64,000 nucleotides of DNA. Origin: UBA5069 sp964560495 (GTDB lineage: Bacteria > Chloroflexota > Anaerolineae > Caldilineales > Caldilineaceae). A program made the translations under genes and the position numbers. The DNA lies in contig CAZLMM010000002.1 in assembly GCA_964560495.1 (NCBI GenBank), positions 62,001-126,000 of the forward strand, given 5' to 3'. This document shows positions 8,116 to 17,797 of the stretch, piece after piece; within the stretch, counting starts at the first letter, position 1, and every line of letters begins with the position of its first letter. The notes under the pieces are model-generated. The model was not told where the DNA came from. It saw nothing but the letters and a program-made list of their open reading frames with translations, and made no database searches.

Positions 8116-9168
8116 TCATTCGAGCGAGATCTTGGGTTCATCCCGTTTCTCACTAAGCACAACAAATAGCCATAGGCCAAGAGCAAACGTTGCGGGGATG
8201 AAGATCGCCAGGAACGGGCTACCTACGGAGTCCCTAAACCATGACAGCGCAACCAGAGCGCCGATCACGGCAAGGAAGAGGTAAAGGAGGGTTACAGCGC
8301 GGTGGCTGTAACCTAGGATCACCAGGCGTTGATAGAGGTGTGACCGATGGGCAGTAAAGATGTTTTCCCCTCGACGCAAGCGACGTAAGAATGTAAAGGT
8401 TGCGTCAAAAACAAAAGGCCATACGACGAGGAGTCCAGCCAGTGGCAGACGGGGATCGGTTAAACCGCCAACAACAGCGAGGGTGGCTAGGGTGAAGCCC
8501 AGGAACGCGCTGCCCACATCCCCCATGAAGATGCGCGCGGGCGGCCAATTGTGACCAAGAAAGCCCAGGCTGCTTCCAGCTATCAGGACACCAACAATGC
8601 TAACAACGGGTAGAGCAGCCAGATAGCCAAACACAGCCCAAGAAAACCCTGCTACTACAGCCTGCTCTCCTGCCAACCCGTCAATGCCATCCATAAAGTT
8701 GTAAGCATTGGTAAGACCGATAACCCAGAGAAGCGCGATGAGAAAACCAGCCCAACCGATTGTCAGAGGAAGCAGGAATGGCAGCTGCACCCTCTCAAAA
8801 AAGCCAACAGAGGTGATGACAAGCAGGGCGCCGAGGATATGCACACCAAAGCGCAGTCGATTTGACAATGACCTTAGATCGTCTAGCCAGCTTACACCAG
8901 CGATCAAAATAGCACTCATGCTATAGCTGACCACAATGGCTAGAGGCAGGGCTGGCTGCAGAACCAGTGTGACGATCCACAGTCCACTAAGCGTGCAAAT
9001 CACAATGGCAAGACCACCGCCACGGGGGGTTGGCATTGTGTGAGAGCTACGGTTGTTGGGTACATCTAGCATACGCCTGAGCGCCCATCGGCGAAGATAG
9101 ATTATCCCCGTGTATGAGAGTAGCATTGCGCTCAGACCAATGCCGAATAAGACTGTCCAGAGAGTCAT
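8116..9168 (-). CDS. WecA/MraY-like polyprenyl-phosphate sugar-1-phosphate transferase
   Basis: A 350-residue polytopic membrane enzyme of the glycosyltransferase-4 (PNPT) family, which attaches a UDP-sugar phosphate to a lipid carrier and so starts polysaccharide assembly. Visible features are NNRSSHTMPTPRGGGLAI near the N-terminus, NAYNFMDGIDGLAGE (metal-binding Asp residues) and NWPPARIFMGDVGSAFLGF, followed by the HRSHLYQRL loop. I chose the start at 9168 because it forms an ATGA overlap with the stop of the upstream epimerase gene; the longer frame would add 14 unsupported residues. It is the last gene of the exopolysaccharide unit. Confidence 0.9.
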   Translation of the reverse strand: MTLWTVLFGIGLSAMLLSYTGIIYLRRWALRRMLDVPNNRSSHTMPTPRGGGLAIVICTLSGLWIVTLVLQPALPLAIVVSYSMSAILIAGVSWLDDLRSLSNRLRFGVHILGALLVITSVGFFERVQLPFLLPLTIGWAGFLIALLWVIGLTNAYNFMDGIDGLAGEQAVVAGFSWAVFGYLAALPVVSIVGVLIAGSSLGFLGHNWPPARIFMGDVGSAFLGFTLATLAVVGGLTDPRLPLAGLLVVWPFVFDATFTFLRRLRRGENIFTAHRSHLYQRLVILGYSHRAVTLLYLFLAVIGALVALSWFRDSVGSPFLAIFIPATFALGLWLFVVLSEKRDEPKISLE

Positions 9169-10160
9169 AAATCGCCTTGTTGGCGCATCTCGCGGATTGC
9201 TTCTCGCCAACCGCTATCAAGATTATATGCCGGTCGAAAACCAAGCTCCGATTGAATAAGACTTCCATCAACAGCCACATCTTCGACATACTTGTCAATC
9301 ATTGCTCGACTGATGGGCGGTGTACGTCCGAGCAAGTAGGCTGCCTTCTCTAAGAGACTAATAACTATTTGCACCGGCTTCAGGGGGAGATATACGCGCG
9401 GAGGATGCCGCCCAAGGGCGTTGCAGATAGTGTGATTGATAGCCCGAACTGTGTGAGTCTCGCCATCAGTCACATTATAGACTTTTCCAATAGCGATCGG
9501 GCTTTCGAGTGCAAGCAACGTCGCCTGCGCTACGTCTTTATCATAAACAACTGTACGCCGATTGTCACCCTTGCCAAGGGGGACAAAGCGTCCTCTTGCA
9601 AGGGCGTGAACCAACGTTCGATAGTTGCCTTTAACGTCAGCGCCATAGACAGCGGCCAGGCGCAGCACGACGCCCATCGGAAGGCCGTCTTGACGTTGGG
9701 AAGCGATAACGATTCGCTCTGCCGCTAGTTTGGTTTCGCCATAGAGGGTGTCTGGGTTTAGCGGCGAATCTTCAGTGAGCAACCTGCCATTGCCACGGCC
9801 ATAGACAGCAATAGTGCTGAACAAGATCATGCGGTCGACTCCACATTTATACGCCTGTTCGGAAATTATCCTGACGCCATCTACATTGATGCGGTAGTAT
9901 TCTGCTCGCGACTCAGGCCTTGGGTTGACAACGTGGAGCAGCGCAGCCATATGAACAATGTAATTCATGCCCTGAACAGCTGTCTTCATCGAATCTGGGT
10001 CCGTGATGTCGCCCGGCACGAACTCGATGCCAGGGGGCATAGCCGCATTAAGTGGCTTGCGGTGAACTAACACGCGTAGACGATATCCAGCGTCATGGAG
10101 ACTTTTCACTACTTGTGGTGCGACGGCGCCAGTAGCGCCCGTAACCAGTATGGATTTCAT
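9165..10160 (-). CDS. NAD-dependent epimerase/dehydratase (extended SDR)
   Basis: A 331-residue cytoplasmic extended SDR enzyme acting on a nucleotide-activated sugar. The NAD-binding loop is TGATGAVAP, a slightly altered GxxGxxG in which the last Gly is Ala-Pro. The catalytic YxxxK is present as YGETK with an upstream FSTIAVYG segment. It overlaps both neighbours by ATGA, so it is translationally coupled to the glycosyltransferase upstream and the WecA-like gene downstream. It could make the sugar used by the initiating transferase; 4-epimerase or 4-reductase activity cannot be told apart here. Confidence 0.85.
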   Translation of the reverse strand: MKSILVTGATGAVAPQVVKSLHDAGYRLRVLVHRKPLNAAMPPGIEFVPGDITDPDSMKTAVQGMNYIVHMAALLHVVNPRPESRAEYYRINVDGVRIISEQAYKCGVDRMILFSTIAVYGRGNGRLLTEDSPLNPDTLYGETKLAAERIVIASQRQDGLPMGVVLRLAAVYGADVKGNYRTLVHALARGRFVPLGKGDNRRTVVYDKDVAQATLLALESPIAIGKVYNVTDGETHTVRAINHTICNALGRHPPRVYLPLKPVQIVISLLEKAAYLLGRTPPISRAMIDKYVEDVAVDGSLIQSELGFRPAYNLDSGWREAIREMRQQGDL

Positions 10161-11320
10161 CTTTGAACCTGATCTGTCTCAAGAGGCAGAGCCAAAAGTT
10201 CACGATAGACATCCATAGTCTGGGCAATAATATGACCTTCTGCAAACTCCTGTTCCACAAGCCTTCGCGCTGCGCTTCCAAGTTGGCGGCGCAACTCCTG
10301 GCTATCAAGCAAGGTCTGAATCGCCGCAGCTAACTCATGGCTTGCTTGCGGTCGGACGAGAATTCCTGTAACGTCATGTTGGACGATCTCGCGACACCCA
10401 GGGGTGTCCGTTGTCACAATGGCGCGCTCTGTCGCTGCGGCTTCCAAAAGAATTTTAGGAACGCCTTCGGGATAATAGCTGGGCAATGTAACTACGGTGG
10501 CCTGTTGCAGAACTGCCGGCATGTCATTGCGCAACCCCCACCATTCGATCAACCCGGCATTGCTCCATCTCTGCAATATTGATTCCGGCACCGAATTAGG
10601 ATTCTCTGCATCAGGAAGGCCCACGATGACGAAACGAGCAGAGACGCCAGCGTCGCGGAGAGTCCTTGCCGCATCGACGAATTCTCCAATACCTTTGTCC
10701 CACAACAAGCGTGAAGCCAATAATACAATTGGAACCCCCGCCGGTTCTGGCGTGGGTGAAAATGCGGCCACATCGACGCCAGAGCCGCGGATGACGATTG
10801 CCTGCTGCATCATTACCAGCTTGTGGTCTATGAAATATGCACAATCTTCGGGATTTTGAAAAATAACGCGGATTCTGGATGAGTTGAGCGCCAAGCGATA
10901 TGCCAGTGAGACGCCTCTCCGTACAAGGCGCCGCCGCCATGTATTCGCAAGAAAGGTGTAGCCAAGCCCCGGTATTGTATTCACTATGTGGAGGACACGA
11001 GCGGCGCGTGCGGCCAACGATCCATATATGACTGGCTTGATTGTGAAGTGGTGAACCAAATCTGGCTGCAGATCGCGATAGAGGCGAAATAATTCAATGA
11101 GGCTTGAGATTTCTCCTGAAACCTTCGTGGAACGCCGCTGTAAGTGCAGAGGTACAAATGTAAAACCAGCTTGACGAATTGCCTGATCGTACCCACGTTC
11201 TACGGCTGCTGCAATGATCACCTCTAATCCTGCTGCGCGTAAAGCATTTGCCAAAGCCAGGCGATGAGACCAGAAATACCACTCAGCATTGACAACCATG
11301 AGTGTGCGAAGCGTTGTCAT
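10157..11320 (-). CDS. Glycosyltransferase family 4 (GT-B)
   Basis: A 387-residue GT-B enzyme. The N-terminal lobe starts TLRTLMVVNAEWYFWSHRLAL; the C-terminal donor site is the typical segment YPEGVPKILLEAAATERAIV followed by TDTPGCREIV (E-x7-E region). It probably adds one sugar to the lipid-linked repeat unit on the cytoplasmic face. The start at 11320 overlaps the methyltransferase stop by ATGA; the open frame extends 13 codons further upstream without a good start. Confidence 0.88.
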   Translation of the reverse strand: MTTLRTLMVVNAEWYFWSHRLALANALRAAGLEVIIAAAVERGYDQAIRQAGFTFVPLHLQRRSTKVSGEISSLIELFRLYRDLQPDLVHHFTIKPVIYGSLAARAARVLHIVNTIPGLGYTFLANTWRRRLVRRGVSLAYRLALNSSRIRVIFQNPEDCAYFIDHKLVMMQQAIVIRGSGVDVAAFSPTPEPAGVPIVLLASRLLWDKGIGEFVDAARTLRDAGVSARFVIVGLPDAENPNSVPESILQRWSNAGLIEWWGLRNDMPAVLQQATVVTLPSYYPEGVPKILLEAAATERAIVTTDTPGCREIVQHDVTGILVRPQASHELAAAIQTLLDSQELRRQLGSAARRLVEQEFAEGHIIAQTMDVYRELLALPLETDQVQR

Positions 11321-12174
11321 CCTGGCTTCCGTAGGCGAAGGTCCATGCCGCGAACACAAAGATCATCATCCGCCATCGAGTCGAATGGGGAGGCCATCAC
11401 GGTTCGCCTGATCGGCAGCGACGCCCATTTATCATCCATTCGATCGATCACTTCGTATCCCACGTTCTGCAAGATACTGACCACCTGGCCCGCTCGCAAG
11501 CGATTGGTGTAAAACCCGGAACGAGTGAAGAGTGGCGATTCCCAGACCCGCTCAGAAAATCTCAAGGAATTCAAACTATGTTCAAGGTGATCCTGAAAGT
11601 CGATACGGTGGCTGGCGACTGACCCGGGGCGTTGGATACGAAATAGTTCGGCCATCGTTTCATCAAATTCGTACAAGGGAATGTGTTCGAGCACCGCCTG
11701 GGAAAACACGAAATCGACGGATCCGCTGGGAATCGTGCGTAGACTATCCACCCCTTGTGTGAGATAAGTTGTGTTTGTTGCCTGAAGCATCGTCGTCAGC
11801 GAACTAAAATGCATAGTATTCCACGGCGGCGAAAGGCGCTGTTGGAGCGGTGTGTACCCCTGGACATCGGTTGCAGCAAATGCACCAGCGTCCACGAGCC
11901 AGATTTGTGCGGCGCCACGGCTGGCGCCAAGGAGCGCCGTCGCAAGCGAATCACCCGGCCCCAACTCGAGCAATGAGAAGTTGGCAGGCAGGTAGCTCTG
12001 TACAGCTTCGAAGTGACGCATGAAAACTCGCAAAGCGTAGTCGGGGTCTTGCATGGAGCCATGGCGAAACAACCCCAATGTATGCCAGAACGTATAAGGC
12101 AATCGCACACGCGATAGTGTAATTTTGCCAATGATCTTCGCCCACCACGGGACAGATTCCTTGAATCTATGCAT
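11317..12174 (-). CDS. Class I SAM-dependent methyltransferase
   Basis: A 285-residue protein. Motif I is LLELGPGDSLATALLG, and the post-motif segment FVFSQAVLEHIPL is typical of small-molecule or sugar methyltransferases of this fold. The start at 12174 is my choice because it leaves a 50-bp gap from the asparagine synthase stop; a longer version from 12288 would overlap that gene and add 38 residues unlike the family. In this locus it may methylate a sugar of the repeat unit or cap the glycan; this is inferred from context. Confidence 0.8.
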   Translation of the reverse strand: MHRFKESVPWWAKIIGKITLSRVRLPYTFWHTLGLFRHGSMQDPDYALRVFMRHFEAVQSYLPANFSLLELGPGDSLATALLGASRGAAQIWLVDAGAFAATDVQGYTPLQQRLSPPWNTMHFSSLTTMLQATNTTYLTQGVDSLRTIPSGSVDFVFSQAVLEHIPLYEFDETMAELFRIQRPGSVASHRIDFQDHLEHSLNSLRFSERVWESPLFTRSGFYTNRLRAGQVVSILQNVGYEVIDRMDDKWASLPIRRTVMASPFDSMADDDLCVRGMDLRLRKPG

Positions 12175-12224
12175 GACACCTAAACATCCCCTCGTAGTGC
12201 TTCTGAGAACAGCCTTGGCGCCGA

Positions 12225-14177
12225 CTATTTCTTGACTGTTTCTAACCAGGCCTGAAACATGAGAATGTCCCATAACAGGTAAGACCAATTGCGCGTTCCT
12301 TCCAGATGCTCACGCCACCTGGCTACGATGGGTTCAGGTCGGAAATAGCCTTGTTGTCTTATGCGGGTTTCATCCAGGAGGTCTGCCGCCCATGCGCGCA
12401 ATGGTTGGCGCAACCAACTGTCGATCGGTACACCGAACCCCATTTTGGGTCTCTCCACATATTCTTGAGGGATGTAGCGATAGAGCAGATTGCGCAGTAT
12501 CCACTTTCCCTTCCCATCACGGAGCTTCATGTGGAGAGGCAGACTCCAGGCAAACTCGACGACGTCCGGATCGAGCATGGGTACCCGCGACTCCAGACTC
12601 ACGCTCATTGCCGCACGATCCACCTTTACAAGAATATCGTCAGGCAAATAGGTGATGAGATCTTGATACATCATCGTCTGTACGAAGTCAGAAGCAATCG
12701 GAGCAGGGACAGGGTGCGTCAATTTCGTAGGCGGCTCGACAATGTGACCCAGAATATCCTCAGGATGTTTCCAGTGTGACACCAACCGCCGATACATGTG
12801 AGACGGATTCTCGACATCAAGGATATCTGCCGCCTTGTGGATTTTGTCCCCTGCGTTGTCGAGAATCGGCGCAAATCGAACGAAGGGTTGGGTGATTGTC
12901 GTCCAGGTTTGCGGGGATACAGCGGTGAGTTGTCTTGCCGTGATCGTGCGGAACTGGCGGGGTATCCAGCCAATGCGTCGCCACAAAGAGCACCCGATAA
13001 AATATCGGTTGTAGCCGCCGAATAATTCATCGCCGCCATCTCCCGATAGGCTGACGGTCACATGGCGGCGAGTCAACTCTGACACGAGATAAGTCGGAAT
13101 CTGTGAAGAGTCAGCAAATGGTTCGTCGTAGACCATTGGTAGCTTGGGAATGACTGCCATCGCTTCGTTGGGCGTCACATAGAGTTCAGTGTGTTCAGTT
13201 CCCAAGTGTTGCGCGACAGCACGGGCGTGTTTGGCTTCGTCATACGCCGGAACATGGAAACCAATCGAGAATGTCCGTACGGGGCGACTACTCTGCGTCT
13301 GCATCAGCGCCACGATAGTCGAGGAATCGATTCCACCTGAGAGAAAAGCGCCAAGAGGGACGTCTGCCACCATTTGCTTGCATACCGCTTGCCGGAGCAA
13401 CGAATCTAAATGTTCAATCGCTTCTTCATCATCACCTTTGAACGGTGATTCAACGCCACGCTGAGCGATCTTTTCAACTGACCAATAAACAACTGGCGAC
13501 GGGTTTTGCCGGGAATGCAATTGCTCCCATGTGAGGCATGCATAGGTTGCCGGCGGCAGTTTGTATGTATTCGTGAAGATGGAGTAAGGCGCTGGTACAT
13601 AGTTATGACGCAGGTACAGCCCTAGCACATTGCGGTCGATTTCGCCACACCACTCTCGATGAGCCTGAAGCGCCTTCAATTCGGAGCCAAACAAAAAGCT
13701 GGCGCCATGCCAGCCGTAATACAAAGGCTTTTCGCCAAGTCTGTCTCTGACCAAGAACAGCTTACGCTCAAGAACATCGTAGAGAGCAATTGCAAACATA
13801 CCGATGAGGCGTTCAATTGTGTGCTCTATACCCCATTCCGCTACAGCAGCTAAAATCACTTCTGTGTCGGAATGCCCGCGGAACGAATGTCCTCGCCGTC
13901 CTAATTCACCTCTCAGCTCTTGATAATTATAGATTTCGCCATTGAACGCGATGACAAATCGCTGATCGGCGGAAAGCATTGGCTGGTGACCGGCAGGAGA
14001 TAGGTCGATAATCGATAGACGACGAAAGCCAAGCGCCAGCTTTGCCCGAGGGTCAATCCATACGCCAGAATCATCAGGGCCGCGATGAATCATCGTACTA
14101 CTCATCTGTACAACTTGTGTGTACAAATCATCTTCCAAATCAAAATCCGTACTCCAAAAACCAGTCAGACCACACAT
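12225..14177 (-). CDS. asnB: Asparagine synthase (glutamine-hydrolysing)
   Basis: A 650-residue two-domain enzyme. I set the start at 14177 so that Cys2 (MCGLTGFW) is the N-terminal nucleophile after Met removal. The glutaminase domain also shows FNGEIYNYQELR; the synthetase domain has the PP-loop SGGIDSS and later LSGDGGDELFGGYNRY. Glutamine-derived ammonia is moved to a beta-aspartyl-AMP intermediate. AsnB-like genes are common in exopolysaccharide and O-antigen loci, where some amidate uronic acids instead of aspartate; a UDP-sugar dehydrogenase in this locus makes that plausible, but it is not shown by sequence. Confidence 0.92.
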   Translation of the reverse strand: MCGLTGFWSTDFDLEDDLYTQVVQMSSTMIHRGPDDSGVWIDPRAKLALGFRRLSIIDLSPAGHQPMLSADQRFVIAFNGEIYNYQELRGELGRRGHSFRGHSDTEVILAAVAEWGIEHTIERLIGMFAIALYDVLERKLFLVRDRLGEKPLYYGWHGASFLFGSELKALQAHREWCGEIDRNVLGLYLRHNYVPAPYSIFTNTYKLPPATYACLTWEQLHSRQNPSPVVYWSVEKIAQRGVESPFKGDDEEAIEHLDSLLRQAVCKQMVADVPLGAFLSGGIDSSTIVALMQTQSSRPVRTFSIGFHVPAYDEAKHARAVAQHLGTEHTELYVTPNEAMAVIPKLPMVYDEPFADSSQIPTYLVSELTRRHVTVSLSGDGGDELFGGYNRYFIGCSLWRRIGWIPRQFRTITARQLTAVSPQTWTTITQPFVRFAPILDNAGDKIHKAADILDVENPSHMYRRLVSHWKHPEDILGHIVEPPTKLTHPVPAPIASDFVQTMMYQDLITYLPDDILVKVDRAAMSVSLESRVPMLDPDVVEFAWSLPLHMKLRDGKGKWILRNLLYRYIPQEYVERPKMGFGVPIDSWLRQPLRAWAADLLDETRIRQQGYFRPEPIVARWREHLEGTRNWSYLLWDILMFQAWLETVKK

Positions 14178-14237
14178 TTTCGACTTCCCTGGAATGCTTG
14201 TCAATCTCTCGAACGAACGGCGCGCCTGAAGTGGCGA

Positions 14238-17200
14238 TCAATCATTTGCGATGAGCGGCAGCCAGATCCGACTCGATGAGTCATTTTCTGTTACAAAAAG
14301 GTGAATAGACGCCGAAAGACGTTGGTTGACAGGGTTGACAACCGTCACAGTCGCGGAGTACACGCCGGGGGCCAGGAACGACCGCTCTGTCGTGGGTCCG
14401 TTCGCCACTATACCGTCGCTAAACTCCCACGTGTACGTCACATCGATGTCGGTCAGGACAGTGGCTGTCAGACGCACCGACTCGCCAACCATCGCAAAGG
14501 ATGGAGCGACAATCGTCAGGTCTGTCGGCGGCGCTACTATCAACACAAAAACAGTAGCGATGACAACACCTAGCGGATTTGTGGCTGTCACCGTCACTGA
14601 GTTTACACCAGATGTGAAAAAGGAGTGGTCTACGACAGCGCCGCTTGTCATGATGCCATCGCTAAACTTCCACATGTATGTCACATCGTCACCCGTTTCG
14701 ACAGACGCGGTCAATCGAGCTGATTCGCCCAGGGCGATGAACGACGGCGATGCTATCACCAGACTGGCAGGTCGTGCCATCACGCGCACGACGACTGTTT
14801 TGGTAATCACGCCTACGAGATTTGCAGCTGCCACTGTCGCCGAAAAAATGCCAGGTGTCGCAAAAGCGCGATCTATGAGAGCACCGCTTGCCAACGTTCC
14901 ATCGCTAAACGCCCACGCGTATGTCACTTCACTGCCTGCTGCGACGGCTGCCGTCATTGGCGTTGACTCGCCTATGGCAACAAATGGTGGCGCAAGGACG
15001 GTCAAGCCTTGGGGAGGCGTCCCCACCAGAATTCTTGCTGTGGTTGTCATCACACTCACCGGGTTGATCGCTGCGAGGGTCACAGTGTATTCGCCAGATG
15101 CGGTGTAGGTATGAGTAACTGAGACGCCGACGCCGACTGCGCCATCACCAAAATCCCATTGGTATGTAGGATTTGAGCCAGAATTGATGCGCGCATTGAA
15201 CAAAGCCGATGAGTCTTGTACAAAAACTTTGGCGCTCTCGATTTGCAGCATCTCTATCGGCGCCTCGGCGACAGTGAAGGACCAGATTTTACTGAACTCT
15301 CCCCATCGCCCTGTGGCATCCATCGCCCGAACACGCCAGTAATATCTACCACCGTCATTTAACCAATCGTGGAAAGGGAATCGCCACTGAGTCGTCCCAT
15401 TGGAAATAATGTGTATCAGCGCCGGGCTAATTGGCCAGAGGCAGTCTGAGCGACTGCATACTTCTACTTGATAGGCAGCAATCGCGTCCCCATCGGAATC
15501 CTGTGAGGGAGACCACGAAAAGAGAATCGGTTGTCTGGAGTCCACAGGAAAGTCCATGCGCGGCGATTCAGCTATGTCTGGCGGCGATGGGGGAGAAGCG
15601 CCATCCACTTCCGACCAGGTGTGTGTCACTACTATCGCTGGCTGTACAGAGTCTACAATCTCGATTGCGTATGTGGTATCGCCGTTCCAGATGCCAGGAA
15701 GCGCCAGTGGTGCAACTTGAACGGTGTTTGTGAGCGTCAACCTAGAGATGCCAATAGTATTCGGTTCCATCAAACTAGACAGAACAATTTTCAGCGAAAA
15801 GCCATAATTGGCTGGCTGAGCAGGCAGAGCCACAAACGGCGTAAGATCGAGTAGAAGTGTGTCGGAGCCGAGCTGGTCTCTGAGATCGGATGTCCATATG
15901 GTCTCATAATTAAAAGGAGAAAGTCCCGCCATCCGAATGCTACTGACCCCTGTAGCAGTAGGGTAACTTACCGGTGTAAATTCGTAGCGTAAGAATAACG
16001 GTTTGTCCACTGGGGCGATTGTTGATATGTCTGTCTGAGCCGAAAAATAACCAATCTGAGCTGGAGAAGCCACCCAGACTTTTTGCCAGAGTATCCCATC
16101 TAGCGAGATGGAAAGTGCGACTGAATCAGCAAGTCCCGCTCGATAGAACATGCCACCGACGATAAGTCTTTGGTTATCTCGCTTTCGTATCTTGAAGTCC
16201 AGGTAGGCGGGTTCAAAGCGGCGGTTACTATGCAATGCTGGCCAGAGCCCATCGTTGGCAAATGAGTTGATGTTATGTTGTTGGACAAAAAGGTCTGAGA
16301 TCTTGTACCTTTCATGTAGAAGGTCATATGTCAAGAAAGAGGCTATAGACGCGCTGCGACTAACCATGAGTGCAATTTGGCTTTCACTTTGTAAGCGCAG
16401 ATAGTCCATTGACAAGGTATTCCTCACAAATGGATATGGAGTAGTAACTTCAACCTCCAGATACCCAGGTGAGGTGATGGTGGCTGTCGACAACGGTGGC
16501 CATAAACTATCATCAATGGCAAAACGTAGATTCTGTGAACTCAACAGATGCTCAGAAAACCCTGTCAGCGTCGGGTCAAGCCGCTTCACCAACTCGCCGT
16601 TTGCATAGCGTGGAGGTGGAGGGCTGTTCCAACCAGTATCGTCATGATAGCCGGCAACTGGCTGCCAGTAATACGTGAACGAATCTTGAGGTGCAAGATA
16701 CAGCTCAATCTCGTGGCCTGAAGTATATCCCAAATGTCCAGGGTAATATTGAAGCTTGCCTGTCTTTGCGTAGATACCAATCAAGTCGGTATGGGCTGGG
16801 CCCGCTCGCTCGATCAAACTAAGATCGTCGATCAAGTCTGTCACGCCAGCGATTGTTATGTTATCCCGCAGCAGATAAAGGCCATCTCTGTCTGCATCGA
16901 ACAGATGCCAACTGCCATCATAGTAGGCTTCCACAACAGTGTGTTCGCCGGCGCCAAGATGCCAAATGCGAGACGGCAGTCCCGCTGTATCGAAAAGGGC
17001 TGCCAATGCAACCGAGATATCGTCACAAAATCCGTAGCCGTATACATTGAACAGCTTGATGGGATCATGCAAATCGTAACCTACCGTTGCTGGCCACCAA
17101 TGGTAACGCATACGAAGACCAAAGTTGTAAATGGCCATAGCTTTTTCGGAGGGCAACATCTCGGGCGTCAAGATATTGTCAAGAACCCTTGCGATTGACG

Positions 17201-17492
17201 AAAAGTCTTTGTCGATAGGCGCCAGTCTGACACGCGTAGCCTCATGAGCAGTGTTCTTAATCTGTACCAGATGATTGATCGGCTGATCTGTTCCAACGAC
17301 TGTCAGCGTGTAGATGCTGGATTGAGTGAAAATATGAGTGGTCGTTATCGTGACTGAAGTCGTTGCAGAACTTGCTGTGAGTTCAGCAGCTGCATACGCT
17401 TCGCTGTTGATTCCTTCAAACAGGAAAGCCCAAAAAAACGTCGCAAAAGCCACCGGACAAAGCGCCCACCGAAAAGTGCATCTAGATTTCAA
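14238..17492 (-). CDS. Large secreted protein: transglutaminase-like domain, FN3 and four PKD repeats
   Basis: A 1,084-residue exported protein starting at TTG (GAGG upstream) with a signal peptide ending near residue 35. Residues about 115-225 form a transglutaminase/papain-like domain with Cys in YGYGFCDDIS, His in GAGEHTVVEAYYDG and Asp in WHLFDADRDG, a plausible triad. A fibronectin-like domain (about 645-745, WSPSQDSDGD ... YYWRVRAMD) is followed by four PKD repeats, each with YxWxFxDG and a final VTxTNP-like strand. It ends in SRIWLPLIAND, the C-terminal tail discussed in the findings. It sits inside the polysaccharide locus and may act on or hold the surface matrix. Confidence 0.85.
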   Translation of the reverse strand: MKSRCTFRWALCPVAFATFFWAFLFEGINSEAYAAAELTASSATTSVTITTTHIFTQSSIYTLTVVGTDQPINHLVQIKNTAHEATRVRLAPIDKDFSSIARVLDNILTPEMLPSEKAMAIYNFGLRMRYHWWPATVGYDLHDPIKLFNVYGYGFCDDISVALAALFDTAGLPSRIWHLGAGEHTVVEAYYDGSWHLFDADRDGLYLLRDNITIAGVTDLIDDLSLIERAGPAHTDLIGIYAKTGKLQYYPGHLGYTSGHEIELYLAPQDSFTYYWQPVAGYHDDTGWNSPPPPRYANGELVKRLDPTLTGFSEHLLSSQNLRFAIDDSLWPPLSTATITSPGYLEVEVTTPYPFVRNTLSMDYLRLQSESQIALMVSRSASIASFLTYDLLHERYKISDLFVQQHNINSFANDGLWPALHSNRRFEPAYLDFKIRKRDNQRLIVGGMFYRAGLADSVALSISLDGILWQKVWVASPAQIGYFSAQTDISTIAPVDKPLFLRYEFTPVSYPTATGVSSIRMAGLSPFNYETIWTSDLRDQLGSDTLLLDLTPFVALPAQPANYGFSLKIVLSSLMEPNTIGISRLTLTNTVQVAPLALPGIWNGDTTYAIEIVDSVQPAIVVTHTWSEVDGASPPSPPDIAESPRMDFPVDSRQPILFSWSPSQDSDGDAIAAYQVEVCSRSDCLWPISPALIHIISNGTTQWRFPFHDWLNDGGRYYWRVRAMDATGRWGEFSKIWSFTVAEAPIEMLQIESAKVFVQDSSALFNARINSGSNPTYQWDFGDGAVGVGVSVTHTYTASGEYTVTLAAINPVSVMTTTARILVGTPPQGLTVLAPPFVAIGESTPMTAAVAAGSEVTYAWAFSDGTLASGALIDRAFATPGIFSATVAAANLVGVITKTVVVRVMARPASLVIASPSFIALGESARLTASVETGDDVTYMWKFSDGIMTSGAVVDHSFFTSGVNSVTVTATNPLGVVIATVFVLIVAPPTDLTIVAPSFAMVGESVRLTATVLTDIDVTYTWEFSDGIVANGPTTERSFLAPGVYSATVTVVNPVNQRLSASIHLFVTENDSSSRIWLPLIAND

Positions 17493-17629
17493 TTGACTAA
17501 ACCTCGAGTACTAAACTGCGGTTGCTTTGAAAGCAGGTGTTTTTGAACGGCAAGAATTCCTGCTTTCAAACAGAACAAAGTATGATAGACAAAACAGATA
17601 GACCCCGTATAATCGATGGGGCATAAAGC

Positions 17630-17743
17630 TTCGACGTGAGCGGCTCGACCTCGACGAGGTCTCGGTCGAGCCGCTCACGTCGAAACCAAACGATAGGCGG
17701 CACAGAACCTTTGTCAGGTGCGAACATCTCAGTTCGCCGCCTA
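17630..17743. repeat. Structured intergenic region with a perfect 21-bp-arm hairpin
   Basis: The 305-bp gap 17493-17797 has no convincing gene. It contains a perfect inverted repeat with 21-bp arms (17630-17650 and 17664-17684) and a 13-base loop. A second repeat follows (TAGGCGGC at 17694-17701, complement at 17736-17743) that encloses a third short one (CGAAC/GTTCG). No T run follows on either strand, so an ordinary intrinsic terminator is unlikely. It splits the polysaccharide unit just upstream of the transglutaminase/PKD gene. Confidence 0.8.
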
Positions 17744-17797
17744 CCTTACGCCCGTCGTTGTATGACATGTAGTTGTTTCGCCCATAAGATGCCAGAC

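Noticed and set aside
17511..17768. 85-residue leftward frame in the hairpin region
   Set aside because: Made mostly of the inverted repeats; Ser/Arg-rich and with no ribosome-binding site.
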